This document shows positions 36,801 through 47,390 of a DNA stretch of 57,465 nt, piece by piece. Position 1 is the first letter of the stretch; each line of letters opens with the position of its first letter. Position numbers and translations under genes: made by a program. The notes below the pieces were generated by a model. That model did no database searches. It was not told the DNA's origin and saw nothing but the letters and a program-made list of their open reading frames with translations. Source of the stretch: Chromera velia (taxonomy: Eukaryota; Sar; Chromeraceae); NCBI GenBank assembly GCA_018398765.1, contig JAHBMJ010000084.1:1-57465 (forward strand), given 5' to 3'.

Positions 36801-39133
36801 GGCATCCACATGTGCACGCACAAAGCAACTTCGACATTTCACATCTCTCCCTGCTCACCTGCCCTGTGAGATCTCCCGAAATCTCTGTATTTGCAGGAGG
36901 AAGCCGACATTGTCGACCCATTGAGGATTGATCTCTGCCAGCATTTCGTCGGGGACGCCCTGCAATCAGTGAGTCAGTCAGTCAGTCAGTCAGTCACTTA
37001 GTTGGCCAGCGAGTCCGAAAAAGGGTGGGAGTGGACAGAAAGGCAAAGTGACAGTCAAGGCGGATGTGTCTCTCCGCGGTGCGTTTTGATGAAAACTGAA
37101 AGTGGTACAAGATGCGCATGCATGGCTGTGTACAGCTTGACTGACATAGTCTGTGTAGTGATGAAACCGAAAAAGCGCCTGGAAGAAATCGTTCCTGCTC
37201 ATCCCGGCAGCTTTCAATTCCTGGTCCACCGTCGATCCCTCCAGCACTCGGGGGAAGGCCGCCTCAAAGTCAACACACACCTGTGAACAAGTAGGCAGGC
37301 ACACAGGCAGACAGGTATGGAATGAGAGTAACAGACTTTCTGGTCTTTTGTGCTTCAATCTCTCAACGGTCAAACAAAAAGACAGAAGCTGAGAATGAAA
37401 ATGAATATGCAACTTTGCAAGGGGACCCAAACGCACTTGTGCGAGCATCCTCCTTTGCCATTCAAATCTGCAAGAACACTAACTGACTAACTGACCTTCA
37501 CCCTTGGAGGTTCTAAAGTTTTTCCTCCAGAAGGAGAACCCGAGGAGGAGGACGAACTTGAAGACGAAGAGGATGAGGAGCCCCCTTCCCCCGTTTCCCC
37601 CTCTCTCCTAGAATCAGATGAGCGAGTCGACCCTGCAGAAGAATCACTTCCACTCCCTCCAGGAGACTTCCCTGCATCCTTGGGCAACCCTGCACTTGCA
37701 GGACCTTGGCCTCCCCTCTCCATCTGTGTTACTAGAGAAGCAGCCAGAGGGGAATAATGGGAGGCAATGCGACTGCTGAGGGAGCCCCGGAGGGCAGCAC
37801 CACCCGCCACCATGGCCCCAGGGTCTGACGGTGCCGCGATTGAGCATCTGATTCGTGCGAAGAGGTCAATGAGGGGAGGGAACGAAGAGTCGGCAGCAGG
37901 GGAGTGAGCCACTCTCTGTACTGTCCCCGTCATCAACGCTTTACTGTCCAGAGTACCCGGTTTGGGCATTTTGAGAACTGCTCCACTACTGGAGGTCAGA
38001 ACGCGTGTGCCTTCTGTGAGTGGGACAGGTGCTGACGGCTTGGCGGCCAGCTTCATTGGGCTGGACACTTCAGGCAGGGGTAGTCCTGCCGCTCTGGCCT
38101 CTGCTCTCTTGGCCAAAAGCGATCTGACGGTTGTGGTGGGTGTAGTTTGGTGTTGTGCGACTGCAAGAGCAGATACGGAAGGGTCTTCGTTCTTCAACAC
38201 CGTTGCTGTACTGACTTGGGCCGGGATGTTTGGAACCAACTGTGCTCGAGGGGAGGTTGCGTAGACGGCTGGGTTTTTGGGATTGGACAGAAATGAAAGG
38301 GAACGACCCTCGAGGAGCAGGACTCCCAGAGGCTGTAGACTGAACGTGACGGGTTGGGGAGAAAAACCGTCGGGGCCTCCTTCTGAGGGCCGGCGTGTTT
38401 CTGCAGGCTGGAAGTGATGAGCCTGGTGTCCCCCCTGTCTCCCCATAAAGTCTCCCATCTTCGTCAGTACTGCTGTCACCATCGGTTGTACCAGCTGTTT
38501 GTCAATGGCGGCTACTTTGGCAACTACCGCCACGTTCAACCTCATACTTGGACCAGAGAGGGAGGGCCCTGAGCTCAGCACGGCATCAGGGTCATTGTGC
38601 AAGTTCCCGAGGTCTGTGCAAAGCAGAGAGCTGCCGCCATTCACAAGTCCGTACTGTGCGAGAAAGGCATCGTTAAAGGAAAGCGAGGGAAAGGCAGCAG
38701 AAGCCCCCGGACCCTCAGATAAGTCGACACTTCCAGCCTCGGATTTTTTGTTTCGGTGCCTGTTTAAAGTGCCGACGCTGATAGGCTCGTTGTGAGGCGC
38801 ACCTTTTGATGCTTTGCCGGCAACTGAGGGAGGCGAGGTGCTGCTGGCGGGCCATTTCCCACTGGCGTCTTTGCTTCTGCTTGCCAAGTGGAAGATTCCC
38901 AGTGGTGGAAGGGAAATGGCTTTGCCGAGCTCAAGATCGAAACGGATTCGTTTTGTGACGGCATCCCAAACCCTTGCGACGATTTGCTTTGCTTCGTCTT
39001 CGTTCTCAGTGACAGATTTCAAGCACTTCATACATGCAGGATCCTGTAGAATTGTTTCCATCATGTCTGGAAAATTCGAAAGGCGCGCCTGGGTCTCCCA
39101 GAGCCCTTCTGTTCGTTCAGGAACCGCCGTCAT
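13361..39133 (-). CDS. Axonemal dynein heavy chain, single-headed inner-arm type (DNAH7/3/12-like), with N-terminal HU-domain exon; 50 exons
   Basis: Motor of ciliary inner arms; hydrolyses ATP to slide microtubules. Fifty exons join in phase to 13,656 bases (about 4551 residues); the 4005 after exon 1 match the usual length of this class (human DNAH7 is about 4000). Approximate residues: HU domains 48-300; tail from 590; linker 1110-1800; AAA1 Walker [11 protein letters not shown] 1859, Walker B CFDEFNR 1910; AAA2 GLPYGGKTT 2145; AAA3 [10 protein letters not shown] 2503 with [12 protein letters not shown]4 GVGGSGRQS 2872; EF-hand loop 2781; stalk and microtubule-binding domain 3100-3390 with [12 protein letters not shown]5; AAA6 with [11 protein letters not shown]-terminal domain with [14 protein letters not shown]1 and AAA3 nucleotide sites look intact and no frameshift is seen. 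Largest exons: 37496-39133, 26589-27579, 24779-25629, 23309-24309. The exon 7 donor (34874 or 34886) is unsure. Confidence 0.96.
18421..18458. repeat. (GACT)n run at a dynein donor site
   Basis: Read on the minus strand, the intron after exon 18459-18646 opens with nine or so tandem GTCA units, so the donor GTCAGT is repeated many times in register. Similar GTCAGTCAG or GTCAGTCTGTC runs start or end other introns of this gene (for example 32150-32170 and 36965-36995). Confidence 0.85.
21309..23062 (-). other. Dynein stalk and microtubule-binding domain exons
   Basis: Exons 22893-23062, 22486-22619, 21863-22342 and 21309-21557 encode coiled coil CC1 ([20 protein letters not shown]), the microtubule-binding domain ([20 protein letters not shown], then DFWGPAQKM) and coiled coil CC2 ([20 protein letters not shown]). 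Lengths are normal for axonemal heavy chains. Confidence 0.93.
24073..24108 (-). other. EF-hand calcium loop in the dynein, before the AAA4 P-loop
   Basis: The segment [15 protein letters not shown] forms an EF-hand-like 12-residue loop (D-x-N-x-D-G-x-V-D-x-x-D), followed by E. It lies between the DRLTDDNDR block and LMFGDLLHP. Position 12 is Asp instead of the commoner Glu. Some inner-arm heavy chains of the DNAH7 group are annotated with an EF-hand in this place (from memory), which supports the subfamily call and suggests calcium-sensitive motility. Confidence 0.7.
28208..28469 (-). other. Dynein AAA1 catalytic exon
   Basis: Encodes the main ATP hydrolysis site: Walker [15 protein letters not shown] and Walker [12 protein letters not shown]. 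The 3' end is set by VVAQQ|gttcgt joining to [11 protein letters not shown] in exon 27809-27926, which gives sensor sequence ITMNPGYAG. All key residues (K and T of the P-loop, D-E of Walker B) are present, so the motor should be active. Confidence 0.95.
37496..39133 (-). CDS. First exon of the dynein model: CCDC81-type tandem HU domains and a Ser/Pro/Ala-rich linker
   Basis: 546 codons from ATG at 39133. HU-like unit 1 is near residues 48-86 ([16 protein letters not shown], then [12 protein letters not shown]), matching the CCDC81 pattern of a helix followed by a 'gK-v-iP-lG-F' strand. Unit 2 is near 200-300 ([19 protein letters not shown] ... [15 protein letters not shown]). The remainder is low complexity, ending in a run of about 13 serines and PPRVK. 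The exon closes with K|gtcagt in phase 0 and joins exon 37146-37280 ([15 protein letters not shown]) without a stop. CCDC81-family proteins are centriole/cilium associated, from memory. It may be a genuine N-terminal extension of the dynein or a separate upstream gene; the frame and intron signals favour fusion, but transcripts are needed. Confidence 0.6.
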
Positions 39134-39893
39134 CGGTCCAGAAGGGGTTCCTTTCTTGTCTGCTTGTTGTGCTTCAGAGGGCTGAGAAACAAATGGATAG
39201 ACGGTGCATGTTTGGAGTGTTGCTTTCCTTTTGAAGAATCAAACGCTTCAATCGCATGGAAAGACGTCGGTTGCTGGTCTCTGCACACGTGGTCGTCGAG
39301 CTGGTCACGCCTCGAATGGAACGCCCTTGTGTCCCTCTGCTTGATGGTTGTACGTTTGGTATATAGCCTCACTTGCATGACGTCCCCGTATATACGGGCA
39401 GACAAAGATGCATACATCGACGTATATATGTATATATATATATATATATACGTCGCAAAAATATATATATACATATATGGAAAAAAGTGTACGCAAAAGA
39501 CTGATACAGAGCATGCAGTCCGCGCGGGTCCGCGAACAACACCTGCATGACACTATAAAGAGACTTTTTTTTTTTTTTTGAGGTTTTCACTGCATGTTTC
39601 TGATTCACAAAATCGCGCTTTTATAAGGCCTGCCGCACGATCCGTGCATGCATGGTTCGGCGCAGCCGCGGGGCTCAGACATTGGCCATGCACGGTGTGG
39701 CATGGATCCCAGCTAGGACATCTCATGCAGTCGGACCTTGAACAAAGACCCCTCTCCTCTACCAAACCGTATGCAGTGAACACCACCAGGGCATCTCTAT
39801 CTAGACTGTGAAGAGATCCAAACTCTGGCCGCATCAGACTTCGGAGGGACGAGAGAAACTCCAGAGACGCCTTGCTCCCCCTTACTATAGAAG
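39134..39893. promoter_or_regulatory. Divergent promoter spacer between dynein (-) and Alb3 (+)
   Basis: The two genes are head to head, 760 bases apart from ATG to ATG. Bases 39417-39452 are a self-complementary TA-rich stretch (ACGTATATATG...CGT), followed by a second TATATA block near 39461-39477 and a T14 run near 39567. TGCATGCA occurs near 39645. It should contain both start regions; no single core element can be assigned. Confidence 0.5.
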
Positions 39894-41512
39894 ATGCGGT
39901 CTCTCTTGTCTGCTGGAGTTGTCCTCGGTGCCGCTCTCTCTTGTGAGGTGGGCTGGATCATTTCTGCCTATGTGCTCTGTGTCCCTCACAAGCCTCCGCT
40001 GATTGCGTCTCCGTTCCTGTTGTGTTGCAGGCACTTGAGAGACGGACAGGCTTCGTTGCCCCAGGACTGCGTCTCCAACGCTCCCGTCTCGTCAGTCTCC
40101 GCCTGCTCCGTGTCGCTTCTGTGTGCACATAATTGCCTGTCTGTGTTAGCCCATGCATGCGACGATTGGAAATCGACGGACATGTTTGTCCGAGTCTCGT
40201 GTGAAAGGACAGGTGTCATGTTTCCGTCTCCCTTTGCCCTCTCCGTCTTGTGTTTCAAGTAAGAGCGTCTGCCTGCAAAGTGCAGCGAGGAGGTGCTGAG
40301 ACCTCTGTACGAGAAGTAAAAACTGAACCGTATTTGTCTTTCTGTTCTGTTTGTGCTTGTGTGTGTGTGTGCAGGAGACTGGTGTTTCTTATCGCAGCCC
40401 CTCCTCTTCTTTCCCTGCGCCAGGTCAGTTCTTCGCTGTCGCTGCTATATGTTGAGGGACTTCCCCACAACGCTAAGCGGGCGAAAGCGACCGGTTTGTA
40501 GCTAGATGATGCTGTAAAAGAGAATGCTGGCAGTCAAGAGAGGGGTGGTCTGCCAAACTGACAGGATGTGACGAACACGGAGGGCAGTAGAAGTAGGCGT
40601 TTCAGGGTTGATAGGAGTGAATGAGCACACATTCTGCCGGTTCTTGACGTCATTCTCTCTCCCTTTTATCCACTCGCTCTACTGCTCTTCTCTTGATGTG
40701 CAGATGAGGAGAGCAGCGCCTTCTATCCCTTTCCTGAGGGTGAGATGAACGAGATGAACAGGAATGCTGATGGAACTGCTCTGGCTGCCGCCTCAGCAGC
40801 CCTCCCCTTCCTTCTCTTCGCTCCCTCTCTCGCCCAAGCTGCGGACAGCGCTCCTTCCGTCACCCAGGCGGTGACAGATGCCGGCGCGACGGCAGCTGCA
40901 GATCCTTCCTGGTTCGATCAGTTCATCGCCCTCGTTCAGGGCTCCATCGTGAGCGTGCACGAGGCTCTGGAGGCACAGGGCATTTCTGACTTCGGATGGG
41001 CCATCATTGCAGTGACCATCATGATTCGAATTTTGGTCTCGCCCATTCAGGCCTACTCGACGTATAACGCCCGGAAGACCCAGGCACTGAACCCCATGCT
41101 CCAGGAGATCAAAAAGAAATTCGGGTACAACCCCCAGTTGCAACAGTACGTGACTGGTCAGTCGGCAGACAGACTTCTTTATTTGCGTTCCCGCTCCCTG
41201 TAGAGAAGTGGAAAAAAAAAAGGTGGCAGACTGCATGGTGTTGAAGTCAACTCTTGAACTTCCAAAGCAGCATGATCAGTCAGTCAGTAACGGTCCTCTG
41301 TTGAAGCAAGACAGATTTCGAGAGAAGCCTGGAGGAGCAGAGATTCGTGAGCTGCGAGGGATGAACAGATCTTCAGCAGATTATGAGTAGGCATTCAGAT
41401 TTGCACCTGCACGCATAACTACAGGGCTTTTACCTCCCGGTCTTTCTGTGTGCCATGCATCTCTTGTGTCCCCTCTGTGCGCTCATGTGTTTGTCGTCAC
41501 CCTTTCCTCTAA

Positions 41513-41583
<71 letters not shown>

Positions 41584-42712
41584 CTCTGCAGGTCTGGCAA
41601 TGCAGGAGGCCAAAACCAACCCCCTCGCAGGAGTGCTGCCCTCATTTGCACAGGTGAGGTGAGGAAGGAACAGGGAGGGGAGGGGCCGAAGGGCTTGGAG
41701 GGGGGAAATGTAGGGACATGTGTAGAGAAGAGAAAAGGAGATGTGCGTCCGAAGAGTGAGTCAATTGAGGGCCTCAGGTCGGCGCTGTCAAACAGACTGC
41801 AGCCTGATCCTTTGCTTGCTTTTTCAGTTTGCAAACCGAAGCCAATGCAAGCTCTCTAGTCTGTTCAGTCTGTCAAAAGTGTGCGTTTATGTATCTATGA
41901 ATGTGTGTGTAGATTTCCAAGATAGCGAGAGATGGGGTGCAGGAGTGTAAATGAACGTATAACATGTGTGAGTCTCTTGGTGCTGCGTGCAGATTCCGGT
42001 GTTCATCGCACTCTACAGGTCTCTGAGTAACCTCTCCCAGACGTCCCAGCTGGATGAGCCCTTTCTCTGGATCCCTACTCTTCAGGGTCCGTCTACTTCT
42101 CCATTTTTCTCTTTCTTCTATCCGTACCCTCTCTGTGTGTGTCGCCGCCTCCCATGTTTGCTTCTGTGCGGTCTCTGTGTCCTCTCCCCCCCAACTCCGC
42201 CATTTCTGTCTCTGCGTTTATTTCTCCCTTCCCCCCCCCCCCCNNNNNNNNNNNNNNNNNNNNNNNNNNNNNNNNNNNNNNNNNNNNNNNNNNNNNNNNN
42301 NNNNNNNNCCCCCCCTATCTCGATCTACAGGTCCAACATTTGGACAGAACAACGCCGACTGGCTCTTCAAGTGGGTCGACGGAGTGCCCAAACTCGGCTG
42401 GGAACAGACAGCGCTCTATCTGATCCTCCCTGCCCTCTACACAGGAGTCCAATTTGTCACACAGGCACTCCTCACACCGTCGAAAAAAGACGACCCCAAC
42501 GCGGAACAGAATGAGCAGGTTCGGCTTAATGAGTAGAAATGAAACTCTCCTGTCTGACACACGGATTTGTGCGTCTCTTGATGACTTGTCTTGCCTGTCC
42601 ATCAAGCTCTGTTTTTGCGTTGTTCTTTTTGTCCTTTTACTCTCTACGTCGGACTGTCTGCGTATGGAAAAACTCGACAGAGCCTGTCTGTGTGCCCCCC
42701 CAAGCAACATAT

Positions 42713-42764
<52 letters not shown>

Positions 42765-43764
42765 TCTTTGTGTACGTGCGTGCGTGCGTTCTCTCAGTTG
42801 TTATGTCTGTCTGAGGAAAAAAAAGGAAAAGGAGGGATTCCTCTGGAGTGTTTCGTTGCCTGTCTCTCTTTGCCTGTCTGCAGATTGCCGGTGCTCTCAA
42901 ATTTCTGCCTCTTCTCGTTGGCTGGTTCTCTCTCTCTGTGTCCTCCGCCCTGGTTCTTTACTGGATTGCCTCCAATATTTTTGTCTCCTTGGTTTCCTTC
43001 GGTATGCGTTCCTACTTTGACCAGAACCCCATCACCACAGGTCTGTCAGTCAGGACACCCATGCATGTTCTCTTCCTCTGGTCCATGCATGGTCTGGATC
43101 CACTGCTTTGAGAAGAGGAAGAGCTGAAATAATGAATCTCTACAAAAAGAACGGAAGGAGAGGAATCTGATGGCGGCAACGAAAGATGAAAAGCAGCGGA
43201 AAGAGATGAAAGCGTTTCACTGCAGCCAGAAGACCAGACTGTAGGTAGGCAGAGAGACGCACGGACAGGCGGACAGCCAGACGTACGTACGTACGCACGG
43301 TTGCGTAGACGGACGGATTGATGGATGGATGGATAGACAGGCGGACGGACAGATGGATGAAATAACAGTACAGACAGACGAAAATTCACGACAAGGAAGC
43401 AGGAACGAAAGCATGTCCGTGTACACACAGAGCGTCTCCCATCCTCACGCCCCCCCCCCCATCTGTGTGTGTGTGTGTGCCCCCTTCCCCCCAAACTGAA
43501 ACCATGCAACCAGATTTGAACCTTGAGGATATCCTCCCCCCTTCCATCAAGCGTCTCATGCCGGCAAAGGACGTGGAGCACCTCGTGGAGATGTCATGGG
43601 AGGACCACCTGGCGGAAGCGGAGTTGCATGAGCTGCCTGACAGGAAGCCTGCGAGGGTCCTGTTGGCAGAGCTGCGACCGGAGTCTCCAGCAGTGAAGGC
43701 ATTGAGGAGATCCCCGCAGGCAGAGACGGAGAGAGAACCCGAGGCCGTTGTTGCCTCTCAGTGA
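39894..43764 (+). CDS. ALB3: Thylakoid membrane protein insertase Alb3 (YidC/Oxa1 family), plastid-targeted, 9 exons
   Basis: Inserts light-harvesting and other proteins into the thylakoid membrane, with cpSRP54/FtsY in the known pathway. Exons 39894-39947, 40031-40090, 40375-40423, 40704-41156, 41592-41653, 41993-42086, 42331-42518, 42884-43040 and 43514-43764 join in phase to 455 residues. Exon 1 is a signal peptide (MRSLLSAGVVLGAALSC). Exon 2 (RRTGFVAPGLRLQRSRL) is basic with a Phe motif, as in transit peptides for secondary red plastids. Core: WAIIAVTIMIRILVSPIQAY with the conserved groove Arg, ANPLAG-like KTNPLAGVLPSFAQIPVF, LYRSLSNLSQ, FLWIPTLQGPTFG, LYLILPALYTG, and the last helices FLPLLVGWFSLSVSSALVLY. 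A hydrophilic tail of about 95 residues follows, including DLNLEDILPPSIKRLMP. Alb3 homologues bind cpSRP43 through the tail; no clear binding motif was identified here. Confidence 0.92.
41402..41530 (+). repeat. Dispersed repeat copy A (inside Alb3 intron 4)
   Basis: About 125 bases closely similar to 49672-49797. Both start TGCACCTGCAC and share the blocks TCTTTCTGTGTG, CTCTTGTGTCCCCTCTGTGC, GCGCTCATGT and CACCCTTTCCTCT. Copy A is followed by a CT repeat and a TGCC repeat. Internal small indels separate the copies. It may be a short non-autonomous element; no terminal repeats or target duplication are evident. Confidence 0.75.
42244..42308. other. Assembly gap of 65 N in Alb3 intron 6
   Basis: Runs of C lie on both sides (12 before and 7 after), so the true sequence is probably a long poly-C tract that stopped sequencing. 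The flanking exons still join in phase. Confidence 0.98.
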
Positions 43765-44745
43765 GTGACACACTGATTTGTATCTCTCACATCGCGCGCA
43801 TGGTGGAGGATCGATCATGCCGAGGACGAATCGGGGAGGGCCCAGGGAACATCATTCTTGTGCGTGTCTGCATTCATGCGTGTGCACGTGTCTTTTTAAG
43901 CCTTTTTACTGGTGGTTTGTACTGGCTGCCTGAAAGTCTTTCTCTTGTAAATTGAAACATACTACCACGTGTATGTTTTCATTCGAATGGAGTCAGTCGC
44001 TGGACTCAGTATGCTGCCTTGATTGTTTGAAAGGCGGTGTCCAGCATTCATGCATACTCCGGCTATTTAATCCATGTTGACATTGCCTTACAGTTCCGAT
44101 GACAATCGAATACTCAGAGGTTCAAGGCAATTGAGCAACACGCTTCACGCCCTTACCAGTGAGACCCGGAATGGAACTGAGACTCCATATAAGCCTTTAA
44201 AAATTCCTTATGTCAGTATATGTCAGTGCATTTTTCGGAATTTTTTCCTTCCATACTATATCAATCTAGTGAATATGTCAATCTAATGAATACTAAAAGA
44301 CTTTAATTTAATTACTCTTTTAAAACATAGAAAGTCATTTTAATAAAATGTTTGATAAAATGTAGGGGAAACTAGTTGGGAGATAGGATAGGGTAGGATA
44401 GGATTAATGTCTGGAGGATTGGTCTCCTGCCCCAATGCCGAGCGCTCGACGTGCGGCGTCCAGGAAAAGCATATACAGGCGTCGGACCTTCCTGGCCGGC
44501 CCGCATAGGCTAAAAAGACCTGTGTTGCAAACTGTTTACATGATAATCAATCAATTACTATCAATCGCATGCGAAAGACAGCAATCAATCAACTCTCACT
44601 GACGATGCTGTGGCCCGCCGATCGACCCGGCGGAGCTCAAACAGGCTTCAAACGGAGGCATCTCAAAACAAACGGTCGATCGACTAGAGGCTAATCTCAT
44701 TACTTCCCAGTCACTCAACCTTTTGGTTTCTCCCTCTTCCTTTGC
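43765..44745. other. Spacer downstream of Alb3
   Basis: No gene seen. Bases 44375-44405 hold a short GGATAGGATAGGGTAGGATA-like tandem. Bases 44420-44520 are GC-rich and end near CAATCAATTACTATCAATC, a tail type also found at 47075-47092, which may mark retroelement 3' ends. Confidence 0.4.
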
Positions 44746-45376
44746 TTACTTCATTTGCTGCCATGTTACTGAATACTCTGCCTGTCTTTTGTTTCTTTCC
44801 TTTTCATTTGACCAAAGGATTTGGTAGGCTTGGTCCAGCTGCATGCTTAATACATCTTGCAGGCTGCATGTATTTCTCTTGCGGCATTCCTTTACGGCAG
44901 CTCGTTTTATGACAACATCCTTCAAAAACTTGTCGACGCTTCCATCTATCTCACTTAAAAGAAAAGAAAACAAGGCAAGCCTTTCTGTCTTTCTGTTTGT
45001 CCCCTCTCCCCATTTTAGCTTTCCTGCTGCTCTTTCCCCCCTCTCTTCATTCCATGTGTCTGAAAAAGCCTGCAAGCAAACAGCCCTCTCGGCATCATAC
45101 AAGGGACACTCGGTCAGAACGTGCACTTCGTCTTTAACCACCTGGATGCCAAGAAGATCAGAGCAAACAATGCATTTTTTGTCATGCAGTGGGGTCCCCC
45201 TCCCTCCATCAAGAGAGAATTTCCCCTTATTGACCTCACGACTCCTCTCTCCCACCCTGAATGCTGCTCTTCTTCTGTGGATTGACCAGGGTGCAACTTT
45301 TCTGTAGTACACAGGGGTCCGCCCGATGCTTTCTCTCTCAATTGAGAGACCGTTTTCTCTGACTATAATTTTTCAC
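44746..45376 (-). pseudogene. Remnant of a non-LTR retroelement ORF (C-terminal zinc-knuckle region)
   Basis: One open frame of about 210 codons with no good start, ending at TAA 44746. It contains IGRTPVYYRKVAPWSIHRRR, then a C-x2-C ... H-x4-C-P pattern (KCIVCSDLL ... DEVHVLTECPLYDAER). This matches the zf-RVT-like segment after the reverse transcriptase in LINE ORF2 proteins. The reverse transcriptase itself is absent, and AT-rich DNA lies upstream, so this looks 5'-truncated. It could also be a domesticated fragment. Family assignment is inference from the cysteine/histidine spacing. Confidence 0.5.
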
Positions 45377-47390
45377 TATATAATGTGACAGTTTTAACTT
45401 TTTATTCATATTTATTGTACTATTAATAAATTGTTTATACTTAAATCGGTACTATAAAAATATTTATAGTGTAAATTTTTAGCTAAGTTTTAAATGAATT
45501 ATACTAGATATTCACTTTTTTCTTGTCCCGATCCGGATTGCACGAAGTTAGAATTTAATGAATTGTAATTTCAATTGATTGCATACACTCTTTCTGCTCT
45601 GTTAACTAGTCTGTTTAATGCAATTGAATCATGCTGAAATAAAATCAGGTCGAAACTTAGTAAAAGCACATATGCTATTATACCAACTGGTTTCGAAGAT
45701 AGACTTTTGGTAGAGTCCTCCGCATACAAGTCTCCTACCAATTAATGAGACTACCGTACACAGAATCAGCTAGTGCATACAATATCTTGGTTATTGAAAA
45801 AAAATTTAAATCACTAAACTTTCCTAGAAACTTTCAAAAATACACTTTTAAATGAGGTCATTTTTTAAAGTTAAAAAAAAAAAAATGTTGATAAAAAAAA
45901 ATGGTTTGTGACGCTTATTTTTTTTTTTTTTAACGAGATGATTTTATTTCAAAAACACCTAAAAAGTTCGGATTAAAAAGTCAAGTTTGAATCTAAAAAA
46001 TACTCAGATCTGTTTCTTTCATCTGTTTGTTTGCTGTGCAGCCACAAGTTCAAGTGGATACATACTAAGTTTGTCATAAACTCATTATATTTAATAAAAT
46101 TACGATAAAAAGTGAATTCGAAGAACAGTCTATAAAGTTGCAAAGTGTCTTAGCCTCAGTAATACCCTGACTAACTAACAACTTGAATTTCCCAGGAATC
46201 TGTGTCAGTCCTGCCCTAGTTCCTGCCGGAATTTAATGTATTAAAAGCATGCTCAAACATGGTGCGCCTCTATAGCTTGGCCTAATTTAAACATCTTGAT
46301 ATATAGATTATAAGTTATTCTAAAATACATCACGTTGTATAAATTTATTGTATAAGCGAAAAGTAGAAGAGTGTTTTATCAGCTTGTATTCAGCGGTTTC
46401 TATCAGTCTGTAGAGTCAGTGCTATTGCGAGGTCTGTCTCTTTACACTCATCCTGGAGTGTTCATCCATGATCTGGTCCTTCAATCATCCAATCATTCTT
46501 CTCTCTCCTCCTTATTGCAACACTGTATACTGCATTGCATGCATATTGACTGAATTTCAATTGTATGCATGTATGCATGCATATGCATACATATTGACAT
46601 ATGCGCGGGATCCTGGCGTTCCTGTACGCGTCTGTATACACCCTAATACACCCTTTTGCTCCAACAGTTATGCGCCGCCACCCTAGCCGCCACCCAAACG
46701 CCCACTTGCCGGCCAAAGGTCCGCTTTAGTAAAGATATGCATGTAGCGTCGCACCTGCATGGCCCACTTTGATCCAACTCTCGGCCTGACAGTGTTACAG
46801 TGCCACCTCAAGGCATGGCTACTTCTTGTACCTGTTCTTGCAATCCTGTGCAAGCAAGCATCCTGAATTTCACTGTATATATAAATTAAACTATACATAT
46901 TATGTTTTTTGGGGGGGGGAAAGCTAAGAATTTAATAGTAGGAAAAAAGTAGGTTGAATTAAGAGATGAATAATTTTTTCTGTAATTTTTTGCAAATTGT
47001 CTAGTTTTTTATCGGTAAATTCATACTGCTAGCTCTGGCAACAGGTGGACATAGCGGGAAGGCCTAGTGCGGAACCTATCAATCAATCAATCATATAAAA
47101 AATATAATAAAAGTTTTTAACTAGGTTTTTCTAGGTTTTTAACGACTGGGCTGATAGTGATGACTTCTAACGATGATGGATCATGATATAACGAGAGAAC
47201 TATCATACAGAAGGGCTAGATCAGGCTTTGGATGACCCCTGGCTGTTAGCAGCGCAATCACGGTTCACAACATGTACTAGCAAGAATATGCGTGGAGGAC
47301 TGATTGTCCACACAACAGACACGCAGCACAACACTGTCCATGAAGCACACACGTCACATATTGACTTTAAATTGACACGATAGCTTCATG
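45377..47390. other. AT-rich spacer
   Basis: Long A and T homopolymers and no supported gene on either strand. A ten-G run at 46909-46918 and a (CAAT)n-like tail at 47075-47092 are the only notable structures. A TGCATGCA cluster occurs at 46535-46595. Confidence 0.55.

Noticed and set aside
39305-39608. Tyr/Ile-rich minus-strand frames upstream of the dynein start
   Set aside because: They translate the TATATA palindromes of the spacer and lack coding character.
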